55,975 nt of DNA from JARIHD01 sp035758825 (lineage in GTDB: Bacteria > Patescibacteriota > Saccharimonadia > Saccharimonadales > UBA4665). Under the pieces are notes generated by a model. That model did no database searches, had not been told where the DNA came from, and saw only the letters and a list, made by a program, of their open reading frames with translations. The stretch lies in contig DASTWA010000014.1 of assembly GCA_035758825.1 (NCBI GenBank), positions 1 to 55,975 on the forward strand, written 5' to 3'. Positions 32,375-41,626 of the stretch are shown here, in pieces; position 1 is the stretch's first letter; each line of letters starts with the position of its first letter. Position numbers and translations under genes: made by a program.

Positions 32375-33168
32375 GTTTAGCCATGGAAGCACCATTGGGT
32401 CAGGGCGAAGAGGGCTTCCGCCCCCGTTACGACCTTGACCAGTCCGAACTTGACGTTCTGGATCAGCAGATCGTTGCATCCGTTCGAGGCATTTATCCCG
32501 AGGAAGGGGTATATTCGGCGCTGATCGCTCCTGACCACCCATTCTCTAACTTCGTACGTGGCCAGGAGGCTAAGTTCTTCCCCGAGGTCAACGAATTCCC
32601 CGCCGAAGAAGAAGAGAATACCTTGCTGTTCGCACTTGTCGATACGCGTTTGGAATCAAGCCGGGTCGTACATGTCGGTACTATTTCTAGCCCTGGTCTA
32701 ATGCGCACCGAAGCGCACCCTGACTCGACCGGCTTTCTCTTTGTGGATGAGCTTGTAGGGCTTGGTAACTTTACGCCAGAAGACTTTCGCGCATACTACG
32801 AATCACGCGGCCTAAAGTTGGATAAATGTATTGCCGTAGAGACTAATATCCGCGTCGGTGAGCCTGTCGAGAAGTACCATGGCTTCCGTACGGTAGACCT
32901 GGGGTACTTAACCCTTTTTGGCCTAGTTGAACGTAGCAATCCTGAACCTGGCGAATCCGCTGTATTCGCCAGTATTAACCGCGCGTCTGCCGTCTCTTTT
33001 GGCCGTGTAGGTATTGAATGCGAACCATTGATGGGCCGCGATGATATGGTCACCCCTGAATCATTCTATGGCCGCAGGTCCACGCCAGTGGCCATACCCT
33101 ACACAGACATCTTTAAGGCTATGGGGCCGCAACTTCCATCGGTGTCTTTTGGCGTTGAGGAAGCCTAA
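32371..33168 (+). CDS. Acyltransferase-like protein (GNAT/autoinducer-synthase-like), tentative
   Basis: A 265-residue soluble protein. The opening reads IYPEEGVYSALIAPDHPFSN followed by NFVRGQEAKFFPEVNEF, a central strand is LLFALVDTRLESSRVVHVG, and later come FLFVDELVGLG and YLTLFGLVE. This alternation and length resemble GNAT-fold synthases such as FeeM or acyl-homoserine-lactone synthases, but no single motif proves it. It overlaps the upstream gene by 4 bp and the downstream gene by 1 bp. With a decarboxylase upstream and an aminoacyltransferase-like protein downstream, an acylated polyamine is a possible product. Confidence 0.45.
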   Translation: MSLAMEAPLGQGEEGFRPRYDLDQSELDVLDQQIVASVRGIYPEEGVYSALIAPDHPFSNFVRGQEAKFFPEVNEFPAEEEENTLLFALVDTRLESSRVVHVGTISSPGLMRTEAHPDSTGFLFVDELVGLGNFTPEDFRAYYESRGLKLDKCIAVETNIRVGEPVEKYHGFRTVDLGYLTLFGLVERSNPEPGESAVFASINRASAVSFGRVGIECEPLMGRDDMVTPESFYGRRSTPVAIPYTDIFKAMGPQLPSVSFGVEEA

Positions 33169-34058
33169 TGATCGGCACCTTCCCCGCATTTACCACGTTG
33201 GATATCGGCCACCGGGCGGAAGTTGAGGCTATCACATCTAAATTTGCGCCATACGCCGATTTCAGTTTCGTTAACCTCTATGCATGGAGTATGAACCAAC
33301 AAACCGAAGTCTCCTTGCTCAACGGAAACTTGGTAGTCCGGCTACCAGATTATATTACTGGCGACACGCTGATGTACTCGATAATCGGCAGACATAGGGT
33401 AGAGCAATCCCTGCGTCAGATAATGGAGCTGAGCGGCTCGTTGTGTCTCGTGCCAGAAGAAGTTGCCAGGCATCTTGACGACCCGGCTTACCTTGTCCAG
33501 GACGACAGGGACAATGCCGACTATATGTACGAGGTTTTCTCTCTAGCTACATTGCAAGGGAAAGAGTTAAAGAAAAAGCGTAACAAGGTCCACCGGTTCT
33601 TGAGGGACTTTGGCGAGGCAGTCAAAGTCAGTACCGAGACGGACATTAGCGAGACTACTGCACACGCGCTGCGTGAGGTATTTAAAGAGTGGGCCGCTAG
33701 CAGCAATAAGAGCGACGAAGAGTGCCACGCCGAATATGTGGCAATTGACCGTATGCTGCAACACGCTAAAGAATTGAACCTGTTGTTTGCCATGGTCAAG
33801 ATTGAAGAAAAGATCGTGGCGTTCTCGGTGCATGAGCTCCGGGATGACGGCCATGCAATTTGTCATTTCGAGAAAGCATTGCCAGTACACGAATGCCTTT
33901 ATGCCTTCACCATTTACTATACGGCGAACGAATTAGCGGCGCGGGGCGTCCAACAAGTTAACTGGCAGCAAGATCTGGGTATCCCCGGTCTGCGCCAGGC
34001 CAAAACTAGTTACCAGCCGAACGGTTTACTCAAAAAGTTCTCAATCACCCGGGCCTGA
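33168..34058 (+). CDS. DUF2156/LPG-synthase-C-like aminoacyltransferase
   Basis: A 296-residue protein of the double-GNAT type found at the C-terminus of MprF lysyl-phosphatidylglycerol synthases and in stand-alone DUF2156 proteins. Diagnostic passages are PYADFSFVNLYAWS near residue 29 and GIPGLRQAKTSYQP near the end. There is no membrane flippase domain, so it works as a soluble or peripheral enzyme. Relatives transfer an aminoacyl or acyl group onto a lipid or peptide. It ends the overlapping four-gene cluster. The acceptor here could be the amine made by the decarboxylase or a lipid; neither is shown by the sequence. Confidence 0.78.
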   Translation: MIGTFPAFTTLDIGHRAEVEAITSKFAPYADFSFVNLYAWSMNQQTEVSLLNGNLVVRLPDYITGDTLMYSIIGRHRVEQSLRQIMELSGSLCLVPEEVARHLDDPAYLVQDDRDNADYMYEVFSLATLQGKELKKKRNKVHRFLRDFGEAVKVSTETDISETTAHALREVFKEWAASSNKSDEECHAEYVAIDRMLQHAKELNLLFAMVKIEEKIVAFSVHELRDDGHAICHFEKALPVHECLYAFTIYYTANELAARGVQQVNWQQDLGIPGLRQAKTSYQPNGLLKKFSITRA

Positions 34059-34134
34059 TGTCCAAGGGTCTCTGCTGTTATTCCCTTATGCTTACTGCTA
34101 TCATTAGCTAGAGATATTGGAATCATATAGCAAC

Positions 34135-36288
34135 ATGAACTTGGATCTGGTCATCCTTATTATCAGCAGCATAGCGATTGCGCTACTTGGCCTGATGATT
34201 ATTGTTAGAAATCCTTCGGAGCAGAACAACCGCAGGTTCGCATTTCTGGCAGCTGCCATGATCTCATGGATCGTTTTTAACTACCTGTCTGACTATTCAA
34301 AGACTATGGATCTGCTGTTTACCCAGCTGGTCTTTGCGGCGGGCACTCTTTCAATATCGGGGCTATTGTTGTTCATCTTCGACTTTCCAAATAAATCTTT
34401 ACTGCCCCGGAAGTTTGTCCTATTGCCACAGCTGTGCCTAACGGCAATATTCCTTCCGTTGTTCTTCACCGGATATTTCATTACATCGGTCGGTGCCGAA
34501 TCCATTAATCTGGGACCGCTGTATACCGTCTTTGAGCTATACGTAGTCTACTCACTCGTTTTGTACGCGGTTATTGCGCGTCATCAGGCGGCAAGGGCTA
34601 CCGGCCACGCCCAGAAGCGTCAGGTGGGGATAGTATTCTGGAGCATTGCGATTTACGCTGCACTGGCAGTTTTGACGAATGTCATTCTTCCACTGATGGT
34701 CGGCAGTTGGGTCAGTTCTCGGTTGGGCCCTATCTTCAGTCTGGTCTTTGTGGCGGCAATTGCCTACTCGATCGTTAAATATCGGCTTTTCGATATCAAG
34801 TTGCTTATCTTTAGATCGGTCGGCTATGTTTTATCGATTGCCATGATTGGTGCAGTCTCGTTTGTGGCTTTGTCTTGGCTGTCTGGTGTTTTTGACTCAT
34901 CGGGTGCGAGCAGGGGACTGCAAATCGACGTGTACGTCATTGTTACTTTGTTCCTCGTTGTCTTGTATCAACCCTCCAAGAAGCTGTTCGAGCGGTTCGT
35001 TGCTAGGATTTTTTACAAAGACGCTTATGACACCAGGACCTTGTTTGACGAGTTCAATCAAGCTTTGGCTTCGACGATTATCCTCGAAGATTTATTGGAT
35101 CGGTCAGGCAGGACTATCGAGAAATTCCTCAAGACCCAAAAGATTGCCTCTGTCATCCGGAGCAGCGAAGGCAAGCTGATGTTCATAGATAGCGATCCGG
35201 CCATCAACAGATCGCTGATTGGACACCTAGAGGCGCACTTCGAGCGGACAAAGGACTCTATACTAGTGGCCGACATGCTCGAAGAAGACCAAAACCTCAA
35301 ACGACTGCTCCGAAAGGCCGAGATCAGTGTGGTTGCTCCGATTGCCAGCAGTAAAGCAGGAAGTAATGCTGGCTACCTTATTCTTGGCTACAAGAAGAGC
35401 GGCGATGGTTACAACCGTCAGGATATAGCCGCCCTTAGAACCCTTGTAAACGGCCTGTCGATTGCCGTCCAGAACGCCCTGCAGTTTGAGGAGATCCAGC
35501 AGTTCAACCTAAAGTTGGAGCAAAGGGTTGAGGAAGCTACCCGGCATTTGCGCCAGACTAACGCCAAGCTCCGTATGCTGGACGAGACCAAGGATGACTT
35601 CATTAGTATGGCTTCGCACCAACTGCGAACGCCGCTGACCTCTGTTAAGGGCTATGTCTCGATGGTCTTGGATGGCGATGCTGGCAAGATAACGCCGCTC
35701 CAGCGCAAATTGCTTAACCAGTCGTTCGTTAGCTCGCAGCGCATGGTCTACCTCATATCTGACCTCCTGAACCTGTCACGTCTGCGTACCGGCAAGTTCG
35801 TTATTGAGCCGACCCCCTGCAACCTGGCCGACATCATCAAAGGCGAGATCGAACAGCTCAAAGAGACTGCCAAAGGACGCAGTTTGGAGCTGGCCTACCA
35901 AAAGCCGGAGCACTTCCCAACCTATATGCTGGACGAGACCAAGCTGCGCCAGGTGATCATGAATTTTGTCGACAATGCCATCTATTACACGCCAGCAGGC
36001 GGCCGCGTTACTGTTAACCTGGTCGAAAAGCCCGAAACCATTGAATTTACCGTGGTGGACAACGGTATCGGCGTGCCAAGGCACGAACAGCACCATCTGT
36101 TCTCTAAGTTCTACCGGGCCAACAACGCCAAGCGCGCCCGTCCCGACGGAACCGGCTTGGGTTTGTTTATGGCCAAGAAGGTGGTTATCGCCCAGGGCGG
36201 GGCCATTATCTTTAAGAGCCAGGAAGGCAAGGGGAGCACCTTTGGCTTCAGTTTTGCCAAATCCAAGCTGGTGCACGTACAAAAGTAG
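34135..36288 (+). CDS. Histidine kinase with N-terminal 7TM region and GAF-like domain
   Basis: A 717-residue membrane kinase. The first 255 residues hold about seven hydrophobic segments of the 7TM histidine-kinase N-terminal type. A further hydrophobic stretch is followed by a GAF-like domain (about 295-455), a coiled coil near 465-490, HisKA with the phospho-acceptor in MASHQLRTPLTSVKG, and HATPase with NFVDNAIYYTP, VDNGIGVP and GTGLGLFMAKK. It follows the DUF2156 gene by 76 bp and has no cognate regulator gene beside it, so one of the lone receivers at 29-30 kb may be its partner. I use ATG 34135; a TTG at 34117 is in frame. Confidence 0.9.
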   Translation: MNLDLVILIISSIAIALLGLMIIVRNPSEQNNRRFAFLAAAMISWIVFNYLSDYSKTMDLLFTQLVFAAGTLSISGLLLFIFDFPNKSLLPRKFVLLPQLCLTAIFLPLFFTGYFITSVGAESINLGPLYTVFELYVVYSLVLYAVIARHQAARATGHAQKRQVGIVFWSIAIYAALAVLTNVILPLMVGSWVSSRLGPIFSLVFVAAIAYSIVKYRLFDIKLLIFRSVGYVLSIAMIGAVSFVALSWLSGVFDSSGASRGLQIDVYVIVTLFLVVLYQPSKKLFERFVARIFYKDAYDTRTLFDEFNQALASTIILEDLLDRSGRTIEKFLKTQKIASVIRSSEGKLMFIDSDPAINRSLIGHLEAHFERTKDSILVADMLEEDQNLKRLLRKAEISVVAPIASSKAGSNAGYLILGYKKSGDGYNRQDIAALRTLVNGLSIAVQNALQFEEIQQFNLKLEQRVEEATRHLRQTNAKLRMLDETKDDFISMASHQLRTPLTSVKGYVSMVLDGDAGKITPLQRKLLNQSFVSSQRMVYLISDLLNLSRLRTGKFVIEPTPCNLADIIKGEIEQLKETAKGRSLELAYQKPEHFPTYMLDETKLRQVIMNFVDNAIYYTPAGGRVTVNLVEKPETIEFTVVDNGIGVPRHEQHHLFSKFYRANNAKRARPDGTGLGLFMAKKVVIAQGGAIIFKSQEGKGSTFGFSFAKSKLVHVQK

Positions 36289-36364
36289 ACATCTTTTACC
36301 ACTTTTTTGTTTTTTTGTGCTACGCTAACAGATAAAGGGGTGGGTGAACCTTACTATAAGGTAA

Positions 36365-36393
36365 TTGACAAAAGTCATTACTTATGATAATAT
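36365..36393 (+). promoter_or_regulatory. Strong promoter of the LPXTG protein gene
   Basis: TTGACA (36365-36370), a 17-bp spacer and TAATAT (36388-36393). A Shine-Dalgarno TAGGAG lies directly before the ATG, with AAAGGAG further upstream. Strong consensus plus a leader fits a highly expressed surface protein. Confidence 0.8.
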
Positions 36394-36421
36394 TACACAT
36401 AACCTAAAGGAGTGTTAGGAG

Positions 36422-37846
36422 ATGTTAGACAATATCCTTAGGCGTATGCGTGGTACCAGCACCAAACAGCTGGTAATTGCGAGCGCCTTCGTGGTTGCCT
36501 TGGCTGGTGCAGTTAGCCTCGGTTTGGCCACTAAACAAAAGACTCAGGCCGCTACCGTCCGTGAGTGTACGACCAATTCAATCAACTACAAGAACATTAA
36601 TGGCGGTTGTGGCTCTGCGACAATTTCTGAGTATATTGCCGACTTACGCGACAATAACCCATCTGACTTGCAGACAATCTCAAAGAACTTTACTAATGAG
36701 TTCCACTTGGCGCCAAGCGAGTATAACGACTTCTTGGCACATGCCAAGATGGGTATGGCCTACGAGGATGGCCGGGTGGTCGTAGATGGTCAGACTGTTC
36801 TTACCCATTCTTGGAGCATTGGCCGCCACAGCAAGCCTTACTCCACTGCAATGAACATCTCTGGCGCTGGTACATTCCACCGAAGCTGGTCTCGTGACGT
36901 ATTTGCCGTCAACAGCATCCCCGTAATGGTCTACTTCGCCAAAGACGGCACCGTCCAATACGTTGCCATGAACCCGTGTGGTAACCCCATGGGTGGCGAA
37001 AAGGTAACCTCCACCGCTACCTGTAAGGCCCTGAACTCTGCCCCAGACAAGAGCAACCCTAACAAATACACCTTTACAACTACTGCAAACTTTGGTGGTA
37101 ACGCCCAACTCAGCCGCGTTGTGTACACCTTCAGTGATACCGGCGAAACTGTAACTAAGAATAGTCTTACTGCTCCCGTAGAGCACACCTTCAAGAAGTC
37201 CGGCACGGTAACCGTTAAGGTTTACGCCAAGGTACCTGGCGGCCACGAAATTTTGGCTACAACCGTAGTTGATTGTTCAAAGCAAATTAAGTACGTACCG
37301 CCAATTGCTGCTTGTGTATCATTGGTAGCAACCGCTCTGGACGACCAGAAGCGCAAGTTCCGCTTTACTGTAACGGCCAAGACCGACAAGTACAGCAAGT
37401 TGGTAAGCGCCGACTTTACTCTTGACAGTAAGACCACCACTACCGGTGTGACCGACAAAGACAACAAGGGCAATATCTACAAGGATTACGCCTTTACCGA
37501 TGAGGTCAAGCACACGGTTGTCGCAACGGTAAACTTTACCACCCTGGAAGGTGCCAAGAGCGTTAAGTGCCAGGCATCTGTAACCCCTTCCAAGCTTCCT
37601 AAGTGTGAAGTCCCCGGTAAGGAACACTTGCCTCCGGACTCACCTGAGTGTGCCTACTGTGAAGTCCCCGGCCACGAAGACCTTCCTAAAGACTCGCCTC
37701 TCTGTAAGGAGGAAACTCCTCCAGAGAAGCCACCTGTCACGGAGCTCCCCAAGACCGGTACAGGTAGCGTCATTGGACTCTTCGCCGGCACCTCCGCAAT
37801 CGGGGCTGCAGCCCACGCTGTAATCACTCGCCGCCGCAAGAGCTAA
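36422..37846 (+). CDS. LPXTG cell-wall-anchored surface protein
   Basis: A 474-residue exported protein. The signal peptide covers about residues 1-43 with a cut after QAA. A Cys-rich N-terminal domain follows, then two PKD/Ig-like beta-sandwich repeats (about 200-290 and 295-390, each ending near VDCSK or VKCQA). Next come two copies of the short repeat CEVPGxExLPxDSPxC and a Pro-rich stalk. The C-terminus is a sortase signal: LPKTG (442-446), a hydrophobic helix and RRRKS. A sortase would attach it to the cell wall; none is encoded in this window. It may serve contact with a host cell. Confidence 0.9.
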   Translation: MLDNILRRMRGTSTKQLVIASAFVVALAGAVSLGLATKQKTQAATVRECTTNSINYKNINGGCGSATISEYIADLRDNNPSDLQTISKNFTNEFHLAPSEYNDFLAHAKMGMAYEDGRVVVDGQTVLTHSWSIGRHSKPYSTAMNISGAGTFHRSWSRDVFAVNSIPVMVYFAKDGTVQYVAMNPCGNPMGGEKVTSTATCKALNSAPDKSNPNKYTFTTTANFGGNAQLSRVVYTFSDTGETVTKNSLTAPVEHTFKKSGTVTVKVYAKVPGGHEILATTVVDCSKQIKYVPPIAACVSLVATALDDQKRKFRFTVTAKTDKYSKLVSADFTLDSKTTTTGVTDKDNKGNIYKDYAFTDEVKHTVVATVNFTTLEGAKSVKCQASVTPSKLPKCEVPGKEHLPPDSPECAYCEVPGHEDLPKDSPLCKEETPPEKPPVTELPKTGTGSVIGLFAGTSAIGAAAHAVITRRRKS

Positions 37847-37941
37847 ACCCACAAACCTGTGGATAAGCGGTAGCCAATGCAATGCAAATGTGCTACAGTT
37901 ACCAATAACGAGCATTGACTGACCGCTCAAGGACAACTCTT

Positions 37942-37970
37942 AAATCCCCTCCATGCACCGGAGGGGATTT
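37942..37970 (+). terminator. Intrinsic terminator of the LPXTG protein gene
   Basis: An 11-bp stem AAATCCCCTCC/GGAGGGGATTT around ATGCACC, followed by TTATTT. It lies about 95 bp after the stop codon. Confidence 0.9.
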
Positions 37971-37991
37971 TATTTGCCGCTTGCTAGGGGC

Positions 37992-38020
37992 TTCCATTTT
38001 GGCCTCTGTTGTGTTAGAAT
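37992..38020 (+). promoter_or_regulatory. Promoter of tRNA-Glu
   Basis: TTCCAT (37992-37997), a 17-bp spacer and TAGAAT (38015-38020), about 50 bp before the tRNA. Confidence 0.55.
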
Positions 38021-38037
38021 AAATCAGTCCAAACAGC

Positions 38038-38067
38038 CGCAGGCAGTTGCTCAAAATGCTGCCTGCG
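38038..38067 (+). other. Hairpin in the tRNA-Glu precursor leader
   Basis: CGCAGGCAG/CTGCCTGCG form a perfect 9-bp stem around a 12-nt loop, four bases before the mature 5' end of tRNA-Glu. It probably helps processing or protects the 5' extension of the pre-tRNA. Confidence 0.6.
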
Positions 38068-38071
38068 TTAC

Positions 38072-39818
<1,747 letters not shown>

Positions 39819-39819
39819 G

Positions 39820-39954
39820 TTAAGCCTTTGCTTCTTCCTCGACAATGATCTGTAAGATCAAATCAGCAATCAGTTCAACGCGCTGATCTTCCGGCATTGT
39901 TACTTCTGCCGGTAATCTAATCTCTTTATTTTGTGAGCCTTTTGTCCTTGCCAT
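39820..39954 (-). CDS. Small 44-residue protein upstream of recombinase 1
   Basis: The product begins MARTKGSQNKEIRLPAEVTM and ends in an acidic helix with LILQIIVEEEAKA. The stop is followed after one base by the ATG of the recombinase gene, so translation is coupled. A basic N-terminus and an amphipathic acidic C-terminus could suit a small DNA-binding or recombinase-modulating protein, such as a directionality factor, but there is no direct evidence. The promoter region carries a palindrome shared with the XRE operon. Confidence 0.55.
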   Translation of the reverse strand: MARTKGSQNKEIRLPAEVTMPEDQRVELIADLILQIIVEEEAKA

Positions 39955-39969
39955 TTTACCCTCGTAGCT

Positions 39970-39984
39970 CTTACAATATGTAAT
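39970..39984. promoter_or_regulatory. Operator copy at the recombinase 1 operon
   Basis: CTTACA-ATA-TGTAAT is a near-perfect palindrome 16 bp upstream of the small gene's ATG. It has the same half-sites as the operators at 48265 and 48317 beside the XRE controller gene. Confidence 0.65.
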
Positions 39985-39993
39985 ACCTTAACT

Positions 39994-40008
39994 ATAACAA
40001 ATCGTAAG
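39994..40008. promoter_or_regulatory. Degenerate second operator at the recombinase 1 operon
   Basis: ATAACA-AAT-CGTAAG matches the same half-site pattern with two changes. It lies 24 bp from the first site centre to centre, which would place two dimers on one face after about two and a third turns. Confidence 0.4.
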
Positions 40009-40190
40009 ACTCATGACAATAAAAAACTGCATTCTCGGCGTTGAACTTTTATACTTACATTCACCCCTTATTTTTACTCTTTATATTTCTCTCTTTCCTA
40101 TATATAAATATATGAGAACATTAAGACTATAGCGGTAGGTAAGTTTAATTGTCTGGCTAGTCAAAAAGATGTGTCTAAGGTGAGTTGTGT

Positions 40191-40997
40191 ATGGATGTTG
40201 TAGGAACGAAGCGTAGAAGAAAATTAAACGATGAACAGCTAGAAGTCTTAAGGCTTCTGCATAAGTTTAGATTTGGCACGAACGACCTATTTGCGCAATA
40301 CTTTGGTAAAAAGGACCGATCGTTCGTATACAAGCGATTGTCTATATTGCAGCAACGCGGCTTGGTTGGTAAACGCTTTGACACTAGCTATCGCTTACAG
40401 GGCAAGCCAGCAGCTTATTATTTGACGCCAGACGGTGCGCGTGCGCTTCAGGAAGCGGATAGCTCAGACCTCAACATTAAGGCAATCTACAAGGATAAGG
40501 ATGTGTCTGATAAGTTTGTGGCGCATTCATTGGAATTGTTTGCTATTCGCAACCAGCTACATGCTCAATATGGCGATGATCTGCGTTTCTTTACTAGGGC
40601 GAATATGAACCGCGAGGAATACGATTATTTTCCGCATCCGTTACCTGACGCGTACATCCGGCTTAAATCCAGCGACAAACACTTCTTTTTAGATATCTTT
40701 CACGATGATGAACCGAGCTTTGTTGCTAAGCGCCGCATGAAACAGTACGTCAAATATGACGAGGACGGTGATTGGGCTGTAACCGAAACAGACTTGCCGG
40801 TCGTGCTCGCTGTATGTGAATCGCCTAACCTAGCAAAGCGAGTGCAAAAGTATATGACGAAAGCTCTTGATGACGCATGGCCGGATAGCGAGGTAAAATT
40901 CGCACTTACGATTAAAACAGAAGTGATGGGCAACGAACTTGCAGCATGGCAACGTGCCGACGAACCCGGCGAAAGACTTGCACTACAGGACATTTAG
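40191..40997 (+). CDS. Replication-relaxation family protein
   Basis: A 268-residue protein with an N-terminal winged helix (about 10-90: EQLEVLRLLHKFRFGTNDLF, YKRLSILQQRGLV, YYLTPDGARAL) and a C-terminal alpha/beta domain with YDYFPHPLPDAYI and HFFLDIFHDDEPS, where the acidic residues suggest a restriction-nuclease-like core. This is the pattern of the replication-relaxation (MobC/Rep-like) proteins of plasmids and integrative elements. It probably starts plasmid-like replication or helps relaxosome formation. Shine-Dalgarno AAGGTGAG precedes ATG 40191, and two hairpins follow the stop. Confidence 0.75.
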   Translation: MDVVGTKRRRKLNDEQLEVLRLLHKFRFGTNDLFAQYFGKKDRSFVYKRLSILQQRGLVGKRFDTSYRLQGKPAAYYLTPDGARALQEADSSDLNIKAIYKDKDVSDKFVAHSLELFAIRNQLHAQYGDDLRFFTRANMNREEYDYFPHPLPDAYIRLKSSDKHFFLDIFHDDEPSFVAKRRMKQYVKYDEDGDWAVTETDLPVVLAVCESPNLAKRVQKYMTKALDDAWPDSEVKFALTIKTEVMGNELAAWQRADEPGERLALQDI

Positions 40998-40998
40998 T

Positions 40999-41050
40999 AA
41001 CTTCTGTTTGCTCGCAAACGGAAGTTGACCTGTTTTCCTAGAAAACAGGT
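40999..41050. repeat. Two adjacent hairpins after the replication-relaxation gene
   Basis: Hairpin 1 (40999-41026): AACTTC-T-GTTTGC against GCAAAC-G-GAAGTT with almost no loop. Hairpin 2 (41028-41050): ACCTGTTTTC/GAAAACAGGT, a perfect 10-bp stem with a CTA loop. Neither is followed by a T-run, so simple termination is unlikely. The place right after a replication or mobilisation gene suits an origin of replication or transfer. Confidence 0.65.
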
Positions 41051-41068
41051 GTGGTACAAGATGTTATT

Positions 41069-41581
41069 ATGGCTAATAGAGATATCAGCATGGAAAAATT
41101 CACCCAAAAATATACCATCATTCAACTCTTTGAAGATGTGCCCGAAGGTATGCAATTCTCCTGGAAGGACTGGCCACTGCACGCTACGGTGGTTGATATT
41201 TTTGCGATCGATTGGGATGCGCAAACCATGATAGAAAAGCTTACTCAGTCGCTAAGTTCCCACGCACTAGCAACCTCAGTCGTTGAAGGAGATAAATTCT
41301 TTGGCGATCAGGGAGAAGTACAGGTAGCGTTGCTTAGGAGAACCGATGATCTGGTTAAACTTCATCATGATGTTGTCGAATGCCTAGCGCAGGGCGGATG
41401 GAAGCCAAATAACCCGCAGTTTGCAGGAGAGGGTTTCTTGCCACACTCTACCGTCCAAAAGCATGCCCGTCTAAACAAAGGCGATAAAGTGGCCTTCAGC
41501 GCATTGACCATTGTCGACATGTTTCCCGGTGAAGACCCGTACCAACGAAAAATACTGAAGACGATTGAGATCGGATCCTAA
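41069..41581 (+). CDS. 2H phosphoesterase (2'-5' RNA ligase-like)
   Basis: A 170-residue protein with the two HxT signatures of the 2H superfamily: PLHATVVDIF near residue 37 and LPHSTVQKH near residue 132. These histidines act on 2',3'-cyclic or 2'-5' phosphodiester bonds in RNA or nucleotides. On a mobile element, a role in removing 2'-5' or cyclic nucleotide signals, or in tRNA repair, is conceivable. The start is probably ATG 41069 (MANRDISMEKF), which lies 8 nt after TACAAG; an upstream GTG at 41051 is also in frame. Confidence 0.8.
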   Translation: MANRDISMEKFTQKYTIIQLFEDVPEGMQFSWKDWPLHATVVDIFAIDWDAQTMIEKLTQSLSSHALATSVVEGDKFFGDQGEVQVALLRRTDDLVKLHHDVVECLAQGGWKPNNPQFAGEGFLPHSTVQKHARLNKGDKVAFSALTIVDMFPGEDPYQRKILKTIEIGS

Positions 41582-41626
41582 CGATAGGGATTATAATTAG
41601 GCCAGAGATAATTCGGAGCGGCAATA

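Larger units (their letters stand above)
39955..40190. other. AT-rich divergent control region of the element
   Basis: About 235 bp between the minus-strand recombinase operon and the plus-strand replication-relaxation gene. Besides the two operators it contains long AT-only stretches (around 40080-40120) that could serve as a melting region or promoter cluster. I see no clear iterons. Confidence 0.45.

Noticed and set aside
37870..37941. A small gene between the LPXTG protein and its terminator
   Set aside because: No start with a ribosome-binding site or a -10 box at leaderless distance; it looks like a plain 3' untranslated region.
41028..41050. Second hairpin as an ordinary terminator of the replication-relaxation gene
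   Set aside because: The stem is strong but no T-run follows on the plus strand; termination is not excluded but is not the best reading.
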